In this document: positions 8,803-17,357 of the stretch, in pieces
Layout: the number at the start of each line of letters is the position of its first letter
Numbering within the stretch: the stretch's first letter is position 1
Source: Chitinophaga pinensis
GTDB lineage: Bacteria > Bacteroidota > Bacteroidia > Chitinophagales > Chitinophagaceae
Assembly (NCBI GenBank): GCA_945878115.1
Contig: CAMDVD010000002.1
Location: 1 to 64,000, forward strand
DNA length: 64,000 nucleotides
Direction of reading: 5' to 3'
Position numbers and translations under genes: made by a program
The notes under the pieces: generated by a model
Database searches by the model: none
What the model saw: only the letters and a program-made list of their open reading frames with translations
Told to the model about the DNA's origin: nothing

Positions 8803-10590
8803 ATGATAAGCAAACCGAGCAGATTATTTGATTTACTACATGGGTATGTAGATCGTCAGGCGAGTAAAGAAATGTTGTTTGCCAAAATAGGTAAACAATG
8901 GCAAGGCATAGCATCATCTCAAGTGTTAGAACAAAGTTTACAACTAGCTGCCTCCTTTAGAAGAATGGGAATGAGCGGTCATGACATGTCTATTGAGAAG
9001 CAGGATAAAATTGGCATCATTGCCAACAATCGACCGGAATGGATTATTACAGATTTTGCGGTACAGCAAGTAGGAGCAGTTTTAGTACCAATATATCCTT
9101 CTATCACAGATAAAGAATGGCAATACATTATCAATGAATCACAGATTTCTATTTTGTTTATTTCGGATAAATTCATTTATCGCAAATTACAACCAATTCT
9201 AGAACATACGCCAACCTTAAAACATGTGTTTTGTTTTGATGAAGTAAATGGCATAGAGCATTGGTCTACCTTATTGAAAGCCTACACGGATGGTGAATTA
9301 CAAGAAATAGAACAAATAAAATCTACTATTCAAAAGGAACATTTAGCAACCATTATCTATACTTCAGGTACAACAGGGAATCCAAAAGGTGTGATGCTTT
9401 CACACCACAATGTATTGAGCAATGTGTTGAGTTGTATGGAGGCGTTTGGTTTTTGTGGAAGTGATGAATCTACGCTTTCGTTTCTACCGTTGAATCATAT
9501 TTTTGAACGTACCGTGATGTATGTGTACATCAATAAGGGAGTCGCCATTTATTTTGCAGAAGGGATGGAAACTATCGGTAATGATTTGCGAGATGTGAAG
9601 CCGGTTGTGTTTACTACGGTTCCTAGATTGTTAGAAAAAGTGTATGAAAAAATTGATGCGAAAGGAAGTGAATTGGTAGGATTTAAACGAAGTATTTTTG
9701 ATTGGTCTGTACGTTTAGCTATACGATATGAAGTCGGAAAACCTAAATCTATTTTTTATACTTGTCAATTAAAAATTGCAGATAAATTAGTGTATTCTAA
9801 ATGGAGAGAAGCTGTTGGCGGAAAGATTAAAGCAATCGTTACTGGATCGGCTGCTTGTCAAGTGAAATTGTTGCGACTTTTTACAGCAGCCAAAATTATT
9901 GTGATGGAAGGCTATGGACTTACAGAAACTTCGCCTGTGATTTCTGTGAATAGATTTGAAGAAGCCAATCGAAGATTTGGAACAGTAGGTACTGTCATTA
10001 AAGATGTAGAAGTGAAGCTAGCAGAGGATGGCGAAATAATTTGCAGAGGTCCTAATGTTATGATGGGCTATTATAAACATCCAGAGTTGAACGATGAGGT
10101 CATAAAAGATGGATGGTTTCATACGGGTGATATCGGTACTTTTGTTGATGATAAATTTTTGAAAATTACAGACCGTAAAAAAGAAATTTTTAAAATATCT
10201 GGTGGGAAATATGTTGCACCTTTACCCATTGAAAACATCATGAAGGAATCGCCATTTATAGAACAAATCATGGTGGTAGGAAGTAATGAAAAATTTACTG
10301 GTGCTATTATTGTGCCTGCATTTGAAAAAGTAAAAGAGCATTTTGCCAAAATGAATGTAACCATTGATAAGGATTTAGACATGGCATTGGATAAAGATAT
10401 TTTGAAATTGTTTCGATCTGAATTGGATAGATTTAATAAATTATTTGCAGCGCATGAGCAAGTGAAAAAATTTCAATTGACACCAGAAGAGTGGACAATC
10501 AATGGAGGGGAATTAACCGCAACGATGAAATTGCGCAGAAAAAAAATAGCAGAAAAATATGCGCATTTGATTGAAAAAATATATGCATAA
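8803..10590 (+). CDS. Long-chain acyl-CoA synthetase (AMP-forming)
   Basis: An ANL-superfamily enzyme activating fatty acids to acyl-CoA via an acyl-adenylate. The P-loop-like motif YTSGTTGNPKGVMLSHHN lies near residues 185-203. The adenine and ribose motifs are GYGLTETSP and GWFHTGDIG, and a C-terminal RKKEIFKISGGKYVAP segment is present; the usual ...LT.T.KLRR lysine region is at the end. The length (595) fits bacterial and plant long-chain ligases (FadD15-like) rather than acetyl-CoA synthetase. The substrate chain length is inferred only. Confidence 0.9.
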   Translation: MISKPSRLFDLLHGYVDRQASKEMLFAKIGKQWQGIASSQVLEQSLQLAASFRRMGMSGHDMSIEKQDKIGIIANNRPEWIITDFAVQQVGAVLVPIYPSITDKEWQYIINESQISILFISDKFIYRKLQPILEHTPTLKHVFCFDEVNGIEHWSTLLKAYTDGELQEIEQIKSTIQKEHLATIIYTSGTTGNPKGVMLSHHNVLSNVLSCMEAFGFCGSDESTLSFLPLNHIFERTVMYVYINKGVAIYFAEGMETIGNDLRDVKPVVFTTVPRLLEKVYEKIDAKGSELVGFKRSIFDWSVRLAIRYEVGKPKSIFYTCQLKIADKLVYSKWREAVGGKIKAIVTGSAACQVKLLRLFTAAKIIVMEGYGLTETSPVISVNRFEEANRRFGTVGTVIKDVEVKLAEDGEIICRGPNVMMGYYKHPELNDEVIKDGWFHTGDIGTFVDDKFLKITDRKKEIFKISGGKYVAPLPIENIMKESPFIEQIMVVGSNEKFTGAIIVPAFEKVKEHFAKMNVTIDKDLDMALDKDILKLFRSELDRFNKLFAAHEQVKKFQLTPEEWTINGGELTATMKLRRKKIAEKYAHLIEKIYA

Positions 10591-10593
10591 TAC

Positions 10594-10665
10594 GGCCCCA
10601 TAGTTTAATGGATAGAACGGAAGTTTCCTAAACTTCTGATCCAAGTTCGATTCTTGGTGGGGCTA
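10594..10665 (+). tRNA. tRNA-Arg (anticodon CCU)
   Basis: A full cloverleaf folds by hand: acceptor stem GGCCCCA/TGGGGCT (first pair G-U), D-arm GTTT/GAAC, anticodon stem GAAGT/ACTTC with loop TTCCTAA (anticodon CCT), four-base variable loop, T-arm CCAAG/CTTGG with loop TTCGATT, and discriminator A. CCA is not encoded. It reads AGG codons. Confidence 0.93.
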
Positions 10666-10670
10666 CAAAA

Positions 10671-11042
10671 ACAGAGTGAGAGTGAGGAGCGAAAGAGCGA
10701 ATGAAGTTCTGATTTATTTACTTCGCTTTCGCTCTGTTTCTCACTCTTAAAGTAACATTTCTTCTACAAAAAAATCAGAGTGAAAGTGAGTGCGAATGAG
10801 CGAACGAAGCTTTGATTTTTTTACTTCGCTCTCACTCTGTTTCTCGCTTTTGAAGTAACAAAAAACAGAGTGAGAGTGCGTGCGAATGAGCGAATAAAGT
10901 CCTGATTTTTTACTTCGTTTTCGCTCTGTTTCTCACTCTTATCATAACATTTCTTCTATAAAAAAAACAGAGCGAAAGTGAGTACGAATGAGCGAACGAA
11001 GTTCTGATTTTTTTTACTTTGATCTTGTTCTGTTTCTCGCAC
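10671..11042. repeat. Four tandem copies of a ~90-104-bp imperfect palindrome
   Basis: Copies begin at about 10671, 10775, 10865 and 10967. Each starts with (A/T)CAGAGTGAGAGTG-like sequence and GAATGAGCGAA, then has a short AT spacer, then ends with CTTCGCTYTCRCTCTGTTTCTC, roughly the reverse complement of its start. Each unit can therefore form a long imperfect hairpin. No coding potential and no unique spacers are seen. The array fills the gap between the tRNA gene and the denitrification regulator. A related fragment may lie near 30976-31010. Confidence 0.85.
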
Positions 11043-11148
11043 ATTCTTTTATTTCACTATTTTTCTAATCTGCATTCACAATTAGGCATTTTAGGTAAGT
11101 GATGAAATAGGGGAATGGCCTTTTCATTTTATGATTTTAATCAGTTTT

Positions 11149-11180
11149 AATAATAAAAGAGTAAAATATCTTTTATTATT
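11149..11180. promoter_or_regulatory. Perfect 12-bp inverted repeat, candidate Rrf2 operator
   Basis: AATAATAAAAGA and its exact complement TCTTTTATTATT are separated by 8 bp (GTAAAATA). It sits just upstream of the putative -7 element and start of the Rrf2 gene, where an autoregulatory operator is expected. The binding protein is inferred from position only. Confidence 0.6.
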
Positions 11181-11193
11181 GACTTTCACATTT

Positions 11194-11201
11194 TATCTTT
11201 G
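11194..11201 (+). promoter_or_regulatory. Putative -7 promoter element of the Rrf2 gene
   Basis: TATCTTTG matches TAnnTTTG and lies 18 bp before the ATG at 11220 and 13 bp after the inverted repeat. The -33 box is not convincing, which would fit an activator-dependent or repressed promoter. Confidence 0.45.
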
Positions 11202-11219
11202 TGTCAAGAAATCATAAAA

Positions 11220-11654
11220 ATGTTCTCAAAGTCCTGCGAATACGCTATTAAAGCAAGCATCTTCATCGCACAAAAGCGAGAAGGTGTTCAATGCGTAAGA
11301 GTAAAGGAAATTGCAAAAGGCATAAATGCGCCTGAACATTTTGTAGCAAAAATTTTACAAGAATTAAGTCGAAAAAAGGTAATTAGTTCAATGAAAGGTC
11401 CGAATGGAGGATTCTGTATGAATGAAGCTCAAATAAATAAACCAGTTCTTGATATTGTGCTCTTAATAGACGGGGATGGGATATTAAATAATTGTGTATT
11501 AGGATTGGAGCATTGCAGTAGTAGTAATCCTTGTCCTATGCATCTCGAATATCAAAAAATAAAATTAAGCATAAAAAATATGTTGGAGAAGAACACAATT
11601 CGGGATTTCAACAATTTATTAGTTGCGAAAAAAGCAGTACTATTTACGAATTAA
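11220..11654 (+). CDS. Rrf2-family transcriptional regulator with three Fe-S-type cysteines (NsrR/IscR-like)
   Basis: 144 residues from ATG 11220 (an in-frame TTG at 11199 overlaps the promoter and is unlikely). An N-terminal winged helix-turn-helix (about 1-65) is followed by C92-x6-C99-x5-C105, the three-cysteine arrangement that holds an Fe-S cluster in IscR and NsrR. NsrR senses NO through this cluster. Because this gene opens a nir/nor cluster, NO sensing is the likely role. IscR-type Fe-S homeostasis is less likely given the neighbours. The spacing C-x6-C is one residue longer than in classical IscR. Confidence 0.82.
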   Translation: MFSKSCEYAIKASIFIAQKREGVQCVRVKEIAKGINAPEHFVAKILQELSRKKVISSMKGPNGGFCMNEAQINKPVLDIVLLIDGDGILNNCVLGLEHCSSSNPCPMHLEYQKIKLSIKNMLEKNTIRDFNNLLVAKKAVLFTN

Positions 11655-11701
11655 ATTTTTTTTAATAAATAAAAGATAAACAGGTATTAAAATCTTAAAA
11701 C

Positions 11702-12985
11702 ATGAACAACAATAATTTAAAAATCATCATCGTATTAATGCTAATAAGCATAATCGCAATCAAAAGTTTTTCTCAAGAAAACTATTTCAAAATGTCAGCA
11801 CAGTATAGAGCTAGAACCGAACTGAGAAACGGGTATAGAATGCTTGTTACAGATTCTTCTAAAACTGCTCTTTTTACTGGGCAACGTGCACGGCTAATTT
11901 TCGATTATAAGAATGATAATATTCAATTTTTTTCTTCCATTCAAGATGCAAGAACATGGGGTGATGAAGAGCAAAAGAAAGACTTAGCTGGTTTGCAAGT
12001 CAATGAATTATGGATGCAAGTAAATTTGAATCAAGGCTTTGCTTTAAAAATGGGGCGTCAAGAATTTGCTTATGATGACCATCGATTATTGGGAAATTTA
12101 GATTGGGCAAATTTAACTATTTCGCATGATGCCTTATTATTAAAATATACCAATGATAGAAATAAATTCAAATGGCATCTAGGAGGTGCATTCAACCAAG
12201 TAGGTGAGCCTGTTTTTGGAACTACTTATGCCTTGAAAAATTATAAAGCGCTTGGTTTTTCATGGGTGAAAAAGGAATTTGGTAAAGGTCATTCCATTTC
12301 GGGAATTGCTATTGTAAATGGCATGAATTCGACCATTACAACGAATACTAAAATGAAAGCAACATACACATTTGGTCCTTTATACAATTATAATTTCAAA
12401 GGTTGGAAAGGCATATTGGGTGCTTATTTTCAAGGAGGAAAAACGGAGAGCAATTTAACTCAAAATGCATTTATGGTCAATGCTTTTGTAGAAAAGAAAA
12501 TGAAAAGAAATTCTATTGGCTTAGGTGCAGATTATTTATCTGGAAATAAAGACAATACCAGTGCAACTGCAAGTAATAGCTTCTCCACATTATACGCAAC
12601 TAACCATAAGTTTTATGGCTACATGGATTACTTTTTAAATATCCCTACTGACACCAAACAACGTGGTTTGATGGATTTATATGCACGTATTGGATACACT
12701 CCTTCTAACACTGTAAATCTAACGGTAGACATTCACCATTTTTCATTAGCCAATGAAAATAATATAGGAGTTAATAAAATTAAAAAAACATTAGGTACAG
12801 AAGCCGATGTATTAATTGACTTTAAACCTTCTACCATTATTCAATTGCAATTTGGCTATTCATTGCTTTTTGCTACAAAAAATATGGAGTACATCAAAGG
12901 TGGTAATGCCGATGATATAAATACTTGGGCCTTCCTAATGCTGAAAGTTTCTCCTACCTTATTATACAATGAACTAAAAAAATAA
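11702..12985 (+). CDS. Outer-membrane porin (alginate-export-like beta-barrel)
   Basis: 427 residues with a signal peptide (cleavage near SFSQ|E) followed by long alternating beta-strand patterns and motifs such as QYRARTELRNGY and MGRQEFAYDDHRLLG, characteristic of alginate_exp-type barrels. In Bacteroidota denitrification loci such a barrel may let nitrite or other anions across the outer membrane; that role is inference. It lies 47 bp after the Rrf2 gene and 33 bp before nirK and is likely co-transcribed with nirK. Confidence 0.75.
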   Translation: MNNNNLKIIIVLMLISIIAIKSFSQENYFKMSAQYRARTELRNGYRMLVTDSSKTALFTGQRARLIFDYKNDNIQFFSSIQDARTWGDEEQKKDLAGLQVNELWMQVNLNQGFALKMGRQEFAYDDHRLLGNLDWANLTISHDALLLKYTNDRNKFKWHLGGAFNQVGEPVFGTTYALKNYKALGFSWVKKEFGKGHSISGIAIVNGMNSTITTNTKMKATYTFGPLYNYNFKGWKGILGAYFQGGKTESNLTQNAFMVNAFVEKKMKRNSIGLGADYLSGNKDNTSATASNSFSTLYATNHKFYGYMDYFLNIPTDTKQRGLMDLYARIGYTPSNTVNLTVDIHHFSLANENNIGVNKIKKTLGTEADVLIDFKPSTIIQLQFGYSLLFATKNMEYIKGGNADDINTWAFLMLKVSPTLLYNELKK

Positions 12986-13018
12986 ATCAACATTTAATAA
13001 CCATAAAACTTACACGTC

Positions 13019-14452
13019 ATGTACACAAAACAATTCAAATTTTTAGCCCTAGTTGTCCTCATTGGACTTTTTACCGTCAGTTGTAAAAACAATTCTAGCA
13101 CGAGTGCATCTTCTAATGGACTTGAAGAAATTAAAGGAGAAGAAGTAGCCGTTTTAACTGAAGCACCAAATGTACCACCACCTATTACAAGAAATTATGC
13201 CACAAAGGTTATTGTAAATCTTGAAGTAATTGAAAAGGAAATGGAAATGATGGATGGCGTAAGATATAATTTCTGGACTTTTGGCGGAAGTGTACCTGGC
13301 CGATTTATTCGTATTCGTCAGGGCGATTTTGTAGAATTTCATTTGAAAAATAATCCAAATAACAAATTGCCACACAATATTGATTTACATGCTGTTTCAG
13401 GTCAAGGGGGTGGTGCTGCAGCAACTTTTACTGCTCCAGGTCATGAAACTCAATTTTCATTTACAGCCATGAATACAGGTTTGTTTATATACCATTGTGC
13501 TACAGCTCCTGTAGGTATGCATATTGGAAACGGTATGTATGGTTTGATATTGGTTGAGCCTAAAGGGGGCTTGCCAAAAGTGGATAGAGAATTTTATGTA
13601 TGCCAAGGTGATTTTTATACAAAGGGTACTTATGGAGAAGCTGGATTGCAACAATTCAATATGGATAAAGCATTGAAAGAAGAACCAGACTATGTAGTAT
13701 TTAATGGTAAAGTGGGTTCGCTTACTGGCGATAAATCGTTGAAAGCAAAAGTGGGTGAAACAGTTCGATTGTTTGTAGGAAATGGAGGACCAAACTTAGT
13801 TTCAAGCTTTCATGTCATTGGTGAAATATTTGACAATGTATATCCAGAAGGTGGTACCACATTAAATCACAATGTACAAACTACATTAGTTCCTGCTGGA
13901 GGTTCGGCCATTACAGAATTTAAATGTGATGCTCCTGCCAATTTAATTTTAGTTGACCATTCTATTTTCAGAACATTTAATAAAGGGTCATTGGGTATGT
14001 TGAAAGTGGAAGGTGCTGAGAACAAATCAATATATACAGGTCAGCAAGATGATAGAATTTACCAAGCAGAAGGTGCTGCTCAAACTATGCCTGATGTGCC
14101 GGTAGTAGCATTAAAACCTTTAACCAAAGATGAAAAAATAACACAGGGGAAAGCAATTTTTGCAAGTTCTTGTCAGGCGTGTCATCAAGCCGATGGTAAA
14201 GGAATTGAGAAGGCATTTCCACCATTAGCTGGTTCCGATTATTTCGCTTCTAACCCTTCGTTAGTTACTAGAAATATTATACATGGACTTTCTGGAAAAA
14301 TTACAGTGAATGGTAAAGTTTATGATGGCGTTATGCCAAAACAAACTTTGAGTGATGCACAAATAGCTTCTGTTGCAACGTATGTATTAAATAGCTTTGG
14401 TAATAAAGGCGGTGAGGTAACAGCCATTGATGTTGCTAAACAAAGAAAGTAA
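13019..14452 (+). CDS. nirK: Copper nitrite reductase NirK with C-terminal cytochrome c domain
   Basis: Reduces nitrite to NO in the periplasm. It is a lipoprotein (lipobox FTVSC, C22). Two cupredoxin domains carry the type-1 copper ligands H119, C160, H168 and M173 and the type-2 ligands H124, H159 and H314. The active-site Asp (D122) and His (H265) are also present. Residues about 370-470 form a fused class-I cytochrome c with CQACH at C385-H389, so this is a three-domain enzyme of the Ralstonia type that can take electrons directly. The heme domain closely resembles the stand-alone cytochrome at 16356-16826. Confidence 0.95.
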   Translation: MYTKQFKFLALVVLIGLFTVSCKNNSSTSASSNGLEEIKGEEVAVLTEAPNVPPPITRNYATKVIVNLEVIEKEMEMMDGVRYNFWTFGGSVPGRFIRIRQGDFVEFHLKNNPNNKLPHNIDLHAVSGQGGGAAATFTAPGHETQFSFTAMNTGLFIYHCATAPVGMHIGNGMYGLILVEPKGGLPKVDREFYVCQGDFYTKGTYGEAGLQQFNMDKALKEEPDYVVFNGKVGSLTGDKSLKAKVGETVRLFVGNGGPNLVSSFHVIGEIFDNVYPEGGTTLNHNVQTTLVPAGGSAITEFKCDAPANLILVDHSIFRTFNKGSLGMLKVEGAENKSIYTGQQDDRIYQAEGAAQTMPDVPVVALKPLTKDEKITQGKAIFASSCQACHQADGKGIEKAFPPLAGSDYFASNPSLVTRNIIHGLSGKITVNGKVYDGVMPKQTLSDAQIASVATYVLNSFGNKGGEVTAIDVAKQRK

Positions 14453-14453
14453 A

Positions 14454-15224
14454 ATGCATAAAATTCTCACTATATTTTCGTTATTCATCAACCTGTTGGC
14501 AACTGGTCAAGGTCAGCCATCTATGGTTAATATAAAGGGAGGAATCTTCCTTCCTTTATATTCTTTAGATAGTCAAAAAACAATTGTGCAACCCTTTTTA
14601 ATGGATGTATTTCCTGTTACAAATGAAGATTATAAAAAATTCATTTTACAAAATCTAGCTTGGAGCAAATCAAAAATAAAATCTATTTATGCTGATACAA
14701 ACTACCTGCATCAATGGAATACCGACACCTCATTTAATGAAAACATTGCGTTGAGCCCAGTTGTAAATGTTTCATGGTTTGCCGCAAAAAAATATTGTGA
14801 ATGTCAAGGGAAAAGATTGCCAACAGTTGCCGAATGGGAATTGGCAGGAAGAGCAAGTGAAACAAAACCAGATGCTTCTAAAGACTTGAAATTTAACCAA
14901 TGGATTTTAAATTGGGTTTCAAAAACGAACCCTAAAATATTACATCATGTGGGTTCCACCTTTAAAAATTTTTATGGTGTTTGGGATTTACATGGCTTGG
15001 TTTGGGAATGGACATTTGATTTTAATAGTGCATTAACTACTGGCGAATCACGAGGGAATAGTGGATTAGATAATACATTTTTTTGCGGTGGAGGATCATT
15101 TGCTTCAAAGGATATTAATAACTATGCTGCATTTATGCGTTTCGCTTCTAGGTCAAGTGTGAAGGCTAAATATGGCGTTCCTAATGTAGGATTTAGATGT
15201 GTAAAAAATAAAATTCACTCATGA
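14454..15224 (+). CDS. nirV: NirV-like SUMF1/FGE-domain protein
   Basis: 256 residues from ATG 14454, directly after the nirK stop. A TTG at 14427 would overlap nirK and is less likely. A signal peptide is present. The domain is that of formylglycine-generating enzymes and SUMF1 proteins: MDVFPVTNEDYKKF, SPVVNVSWFAAKKYCECQGKRLPTVAEWE split over two segments, WEWTFDF, and a C-terminal NVGFRC. NirV, a SUMF1-type protein, is known next to nirK in other denitrifiers and its exact function is unclear. I see no paired catalytic cysteines of the FGE type, so it is probably not a sulfatase activator. Confidence 0.8.
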   Translation: MHKILTIFSLFINLLATGQGQPSMVNIKGGIFLPLYSLDSQKTIVQPFLMDVFPVTNEDYKKFILQNLAWSKSKIKSIYADTNYLHQWNTDTSFNENIALSPVVNVSWFAAKKYCECQGKRLPTVAEWELAGRASETKPDASKDLKFNQWILNWVSKTNPKILHHVGSTFKNFYGVWDLHGLVWEWTFDFNSALTTGESRGNSGLDNTFFCGGGSFASKDINNYAAFMRFASRSSVKAKYGVPNVGFRCVKNKIHS

Positions 15225-15697
15225 GTTTATTTGGCATCATACGAAATATTCATGTACTGTCTGCTTCTATTTGGTTGGGTATGGTAGTGGTTATGAATTA
15301 TGGATTAATGCCATCTGTGGCAAAAAAAATAACTCAGTTAGACGTTGACATTTTGAAACCGATTTTTAAAAATGTGACAAATCTTGTTTCATTAAGTGCG
15401 GCATCAACATTTATTACTGGAGGAATAATTATTTGGATACAAACTGAATTTTATTTTTTAGGAATGTTAAATAGTACAAGGGGGACACTCATCTTGATAG
15501 CAGGAAGTGTAGGGTTTTTAGTCACCATTTTTCATTTTTTTGCGGAAACTAAAGTAGAGAATTATTTAAGAAGTAGGTCGCACAATAATGACGAATTATT
15601 AGTGGGCTATAAAGGAATTGAGTTCATTCCTAAAATTGGATTAGTTGTTGTTTCAGCGATTTTTATCACGATGTTAATCGCTGTTAGAGGATATTAA
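15221..15697 (+). CDS. Four-helix inner-membrane protein (CopD-like pattern)
   Basis: 158 residues with four hydrophobic segments (about 8-28, 50-72, 86-106 and 137-157) and no signal peptide. The opening RNIHVLSASIWLGM resembles the HxxxxxxWxG start of CopD-type membrane proteins that bind haem or copper. It overlaps the nirV stop by 4 bp (ATGA), so translation is coupled. Being between nirV and sco, a role in copper or electron supply to NirK is plausible but unproven. Confidence 0.55.
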   Translation: MSLFGIIRNIHVLSASIWLGMVVVMNYGLMPSVAKKITQLDVDILKPIFKNVTNLVSLSAASTFITGGIIIWIQTEFYFLGMLNSTRGTLILIAGSVGFLVTIFHFFAETKVENYLRSRSHNNDELLVGYKGIEFIPKIGLVVVSAIFITMLIAVRGY

Positions 15698-15708
15698 ATT
15701 AAAATAAA

Positions 15709-16329
15709 ATGAAAAATATATTAACCATAATCACACTTAGCATTACCGTTCTGTTCTTTTTTTCATGTAAGGAAAATAAAGAAAGTGAATGTTGTAAAAA
15801 AGATAAAAACAAAACTGAAGTCGGTACCAAATTGGATAATACAAACGAATCCATTTTTAATTTAGAAAGTAAATGGGTGAGGCAAAATAAAGACAGCATG
15901 TTGTTACGTGATCTGTCAAATAAAATTACAGTAGCAGCAATGGTGTTTACGCATTGCGAATCAGCATGTCCTAGAATAGTAGCCGACCTACAACGAATTG
16001 AAAAAGCTTTTACAAAGGAAGAATTACAAAATATTCAATTCTTGTTAATCAGTATGGATCCTGTAAGAGATACACCAGAAAGATTTGCAGAATTTTCAAA
16101 GGAACTTCAATTGAATGATCATTGGATTTGCATTTCATCTAACAATGATGCAACGATGGAAATTGCAAATGTATTGAATGTAAGAATTAAACCTTTATCT
16201 GGTGGAGGCTTTGATCATTCCAATACTATTCACCTAATAGATAAAAATGGAAATATTGCTTTTCAACAAAATGGATTAGCACAAGAACCAACTGAAATAA
16301 TAGAAAAAATAAAAACTTTAATCAAATAA
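15709..16329 (+). CDS. Sco1/SenC-family copper chaperone lipoprotein
   Basis: A thioredoxin-fold protein delivering copper to periplasmic copper enzymes. The lipobox ends FFFSC (C20). The copper-binding motif C83-ESA-C87 and the distal His H170 (GGGFDHSN) are intact, and MDPVRDTPERF is the typical Sco signature. Its place between nirK/nirV and the nor genes suggests it loads NirK rather than a Cu-A oxidase. An extra cysteine pair, ECC at 27-29, lies in the linker. Confidence 0.9.
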   Translation: MKNILTIITLSITVLFFFSCKENKESECCKKDKNKTEVGTKLDNTNESIFNLESKWVRQNKDSMLLRDLSNKITVAAMVFTHCESACPRIVADLQRIEKAFTKEELQNIQFLLISMDPVRDTPERFAEFSKELQLNDHWICISSNNDATMEIANVLNVRIKPLSGGGFDHSNTIHLIDKNGNIAFQQNGLAQEPTEIIEKIKTLIK

Positions 16330-16355
16330 AAACTTCAAAACTAAAAATTACAAAA

Positions 16356-16826
16356 ATGAAAAATTTTAAATTACTAGCGATAGCTACATTCACAACAACA
16401 ACTTTTTTATTCTCTTGCGGGGGCGATGAAAAAAAGGAAACACCAGCCACTGCTGAAACGCCAAAATCAATGTTGGAAGATGCACCAACGGGCAAGGATG
16501 CTAAAATTGCAGCAGGTAAGGCAGTCTATGAAAAAGTCTGTCAAGCATGTCATCAAGCAGATGGCAAGGGTTTGCCAGCTACTTTTCCACCATTGGCCGA
16601 GTCTGATTATTTAGCAGCTGATTTGCCTCGAGCTATTGGCGGTGTAGTAAATGGATTGACTGGCGAAATAACTGTAAATGGAGCAAAATTTAATCAAGCA
16701 ATGCCGAAAGCTACTTTGTCAGATGATGAAGTCGCGGCAGCGTTCACTTATGTTCTTAATAATTTTGGAAATAAGGGTGGCGAAGTAAATGAGGAAGACG
16801 TTAAGGCTGTAAAAAAAATAGAATAG
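16356..16826 (+). CDS. c-type cytochrome lipoprotein
   Basis: 156 residues, lipobox FLFSC (C21), then a charged linker and one class-I cytochrome c domain with CQACH (C62-H66) and a candidate axial Met in QAMPKATLSD. It is strikingly similar to the fused heme domain of NirK, sharing [19 protein letters not shown] and NFGNKGGEV, so one probably arose from the other. It may carry electrons from quinol-oxidising complexes to NirK or NorCB. Confidence 0.9.
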   Translation: MKNFKLLAIATFTTTTFLFSCGGDEKKETPATAETPKSMLEDAPTGKDAKIAAGKAVYEKVCQACHQADGKGLPATFPPLAESDYLAADLPRAIGGVVNGLTGEITVNGAKFNQAMPKATLSDDEVAAAFTYVLNNFGNKGGEVNEEDVKAVKKIE

Positions 16827-16903
16827 CGTTTTTGATTTGAGAATAATGACCATTCTATTTATAATCCTTACAACAATATTCATACATTTTAAAACATACA
16901 ATC

Positions 16904-17329
16904 ATGCTATCAAAATCACAAGCCAAAGTATTTTTCCTAGGAGGTACCATTGTCACTTTTGCTATATTCCTAGGCTTGTCTTGGAATTCATTAAGTAATG
17001 AAGTTCCTAAAAGAACACATGAAGAAAATCTTACCCCACAAGTAATTGCAGGTAAACACATTTGGGAGAAAAATAACTGTATGGGGTGCCATACCATTTT
17101 AGGTGAAGGCGCGTATTATGCACCAGAGCTTACTAAAGTTTACGAACGAAGAGGTGAAGCCTATATAAAAGCAGCCTTAATGAGCAAAACACCTTGGGCT
17201 CCAAGAGGTCGGCAAATGGTAGCTTATGCATTGTCCGAACAAGAGGCCAATGATGTAGTTGCCTTTTTGAAATGGATAGGAAATGTGGACTTAAATGGAT
17301 TCCCACCAAAACCAGACTTGAAGAAATAA
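16904..17329 (+). CDS. norC: Nitric oxide reductase subunit C (membrane-anchored cytochrome c)
   Basis: The electron-entry subunit of cNOR. One N-terminal membrane anchor (about 8-27) is followed by CMGCH (C59-H63) in the NorC context NNCMGCHTILGEGAYYAPEL. Candidate axial ligand is M105 (RGRQMVAYA). 141 residues is normal for NorC. NorB follows after 28 bp. Confidence 0.95.
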   Translation: MLSKSQAKVFFLGGTIVTFAIFLGLSWNSLSNEVPKRTHEENLTPQVIAGKHIWEKNNCMGCHTILGEGAYYAPELTKVYERRGEAYIKAALMSKTPWAPRGRQMVAYALSEQEANDVVAFLKWIGNVDLNGFPPKPDLKK

Positions 17330-17357
17330 TTTTAAAAAAAAATAAATTTAAAATATC

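Noticed and set aside
6725-11042. Arrays at 6725 and 10671 as CRISPR
   Set aside because: Units are contiguous, self-complementary and have no unique spacers; no cas genes are near.
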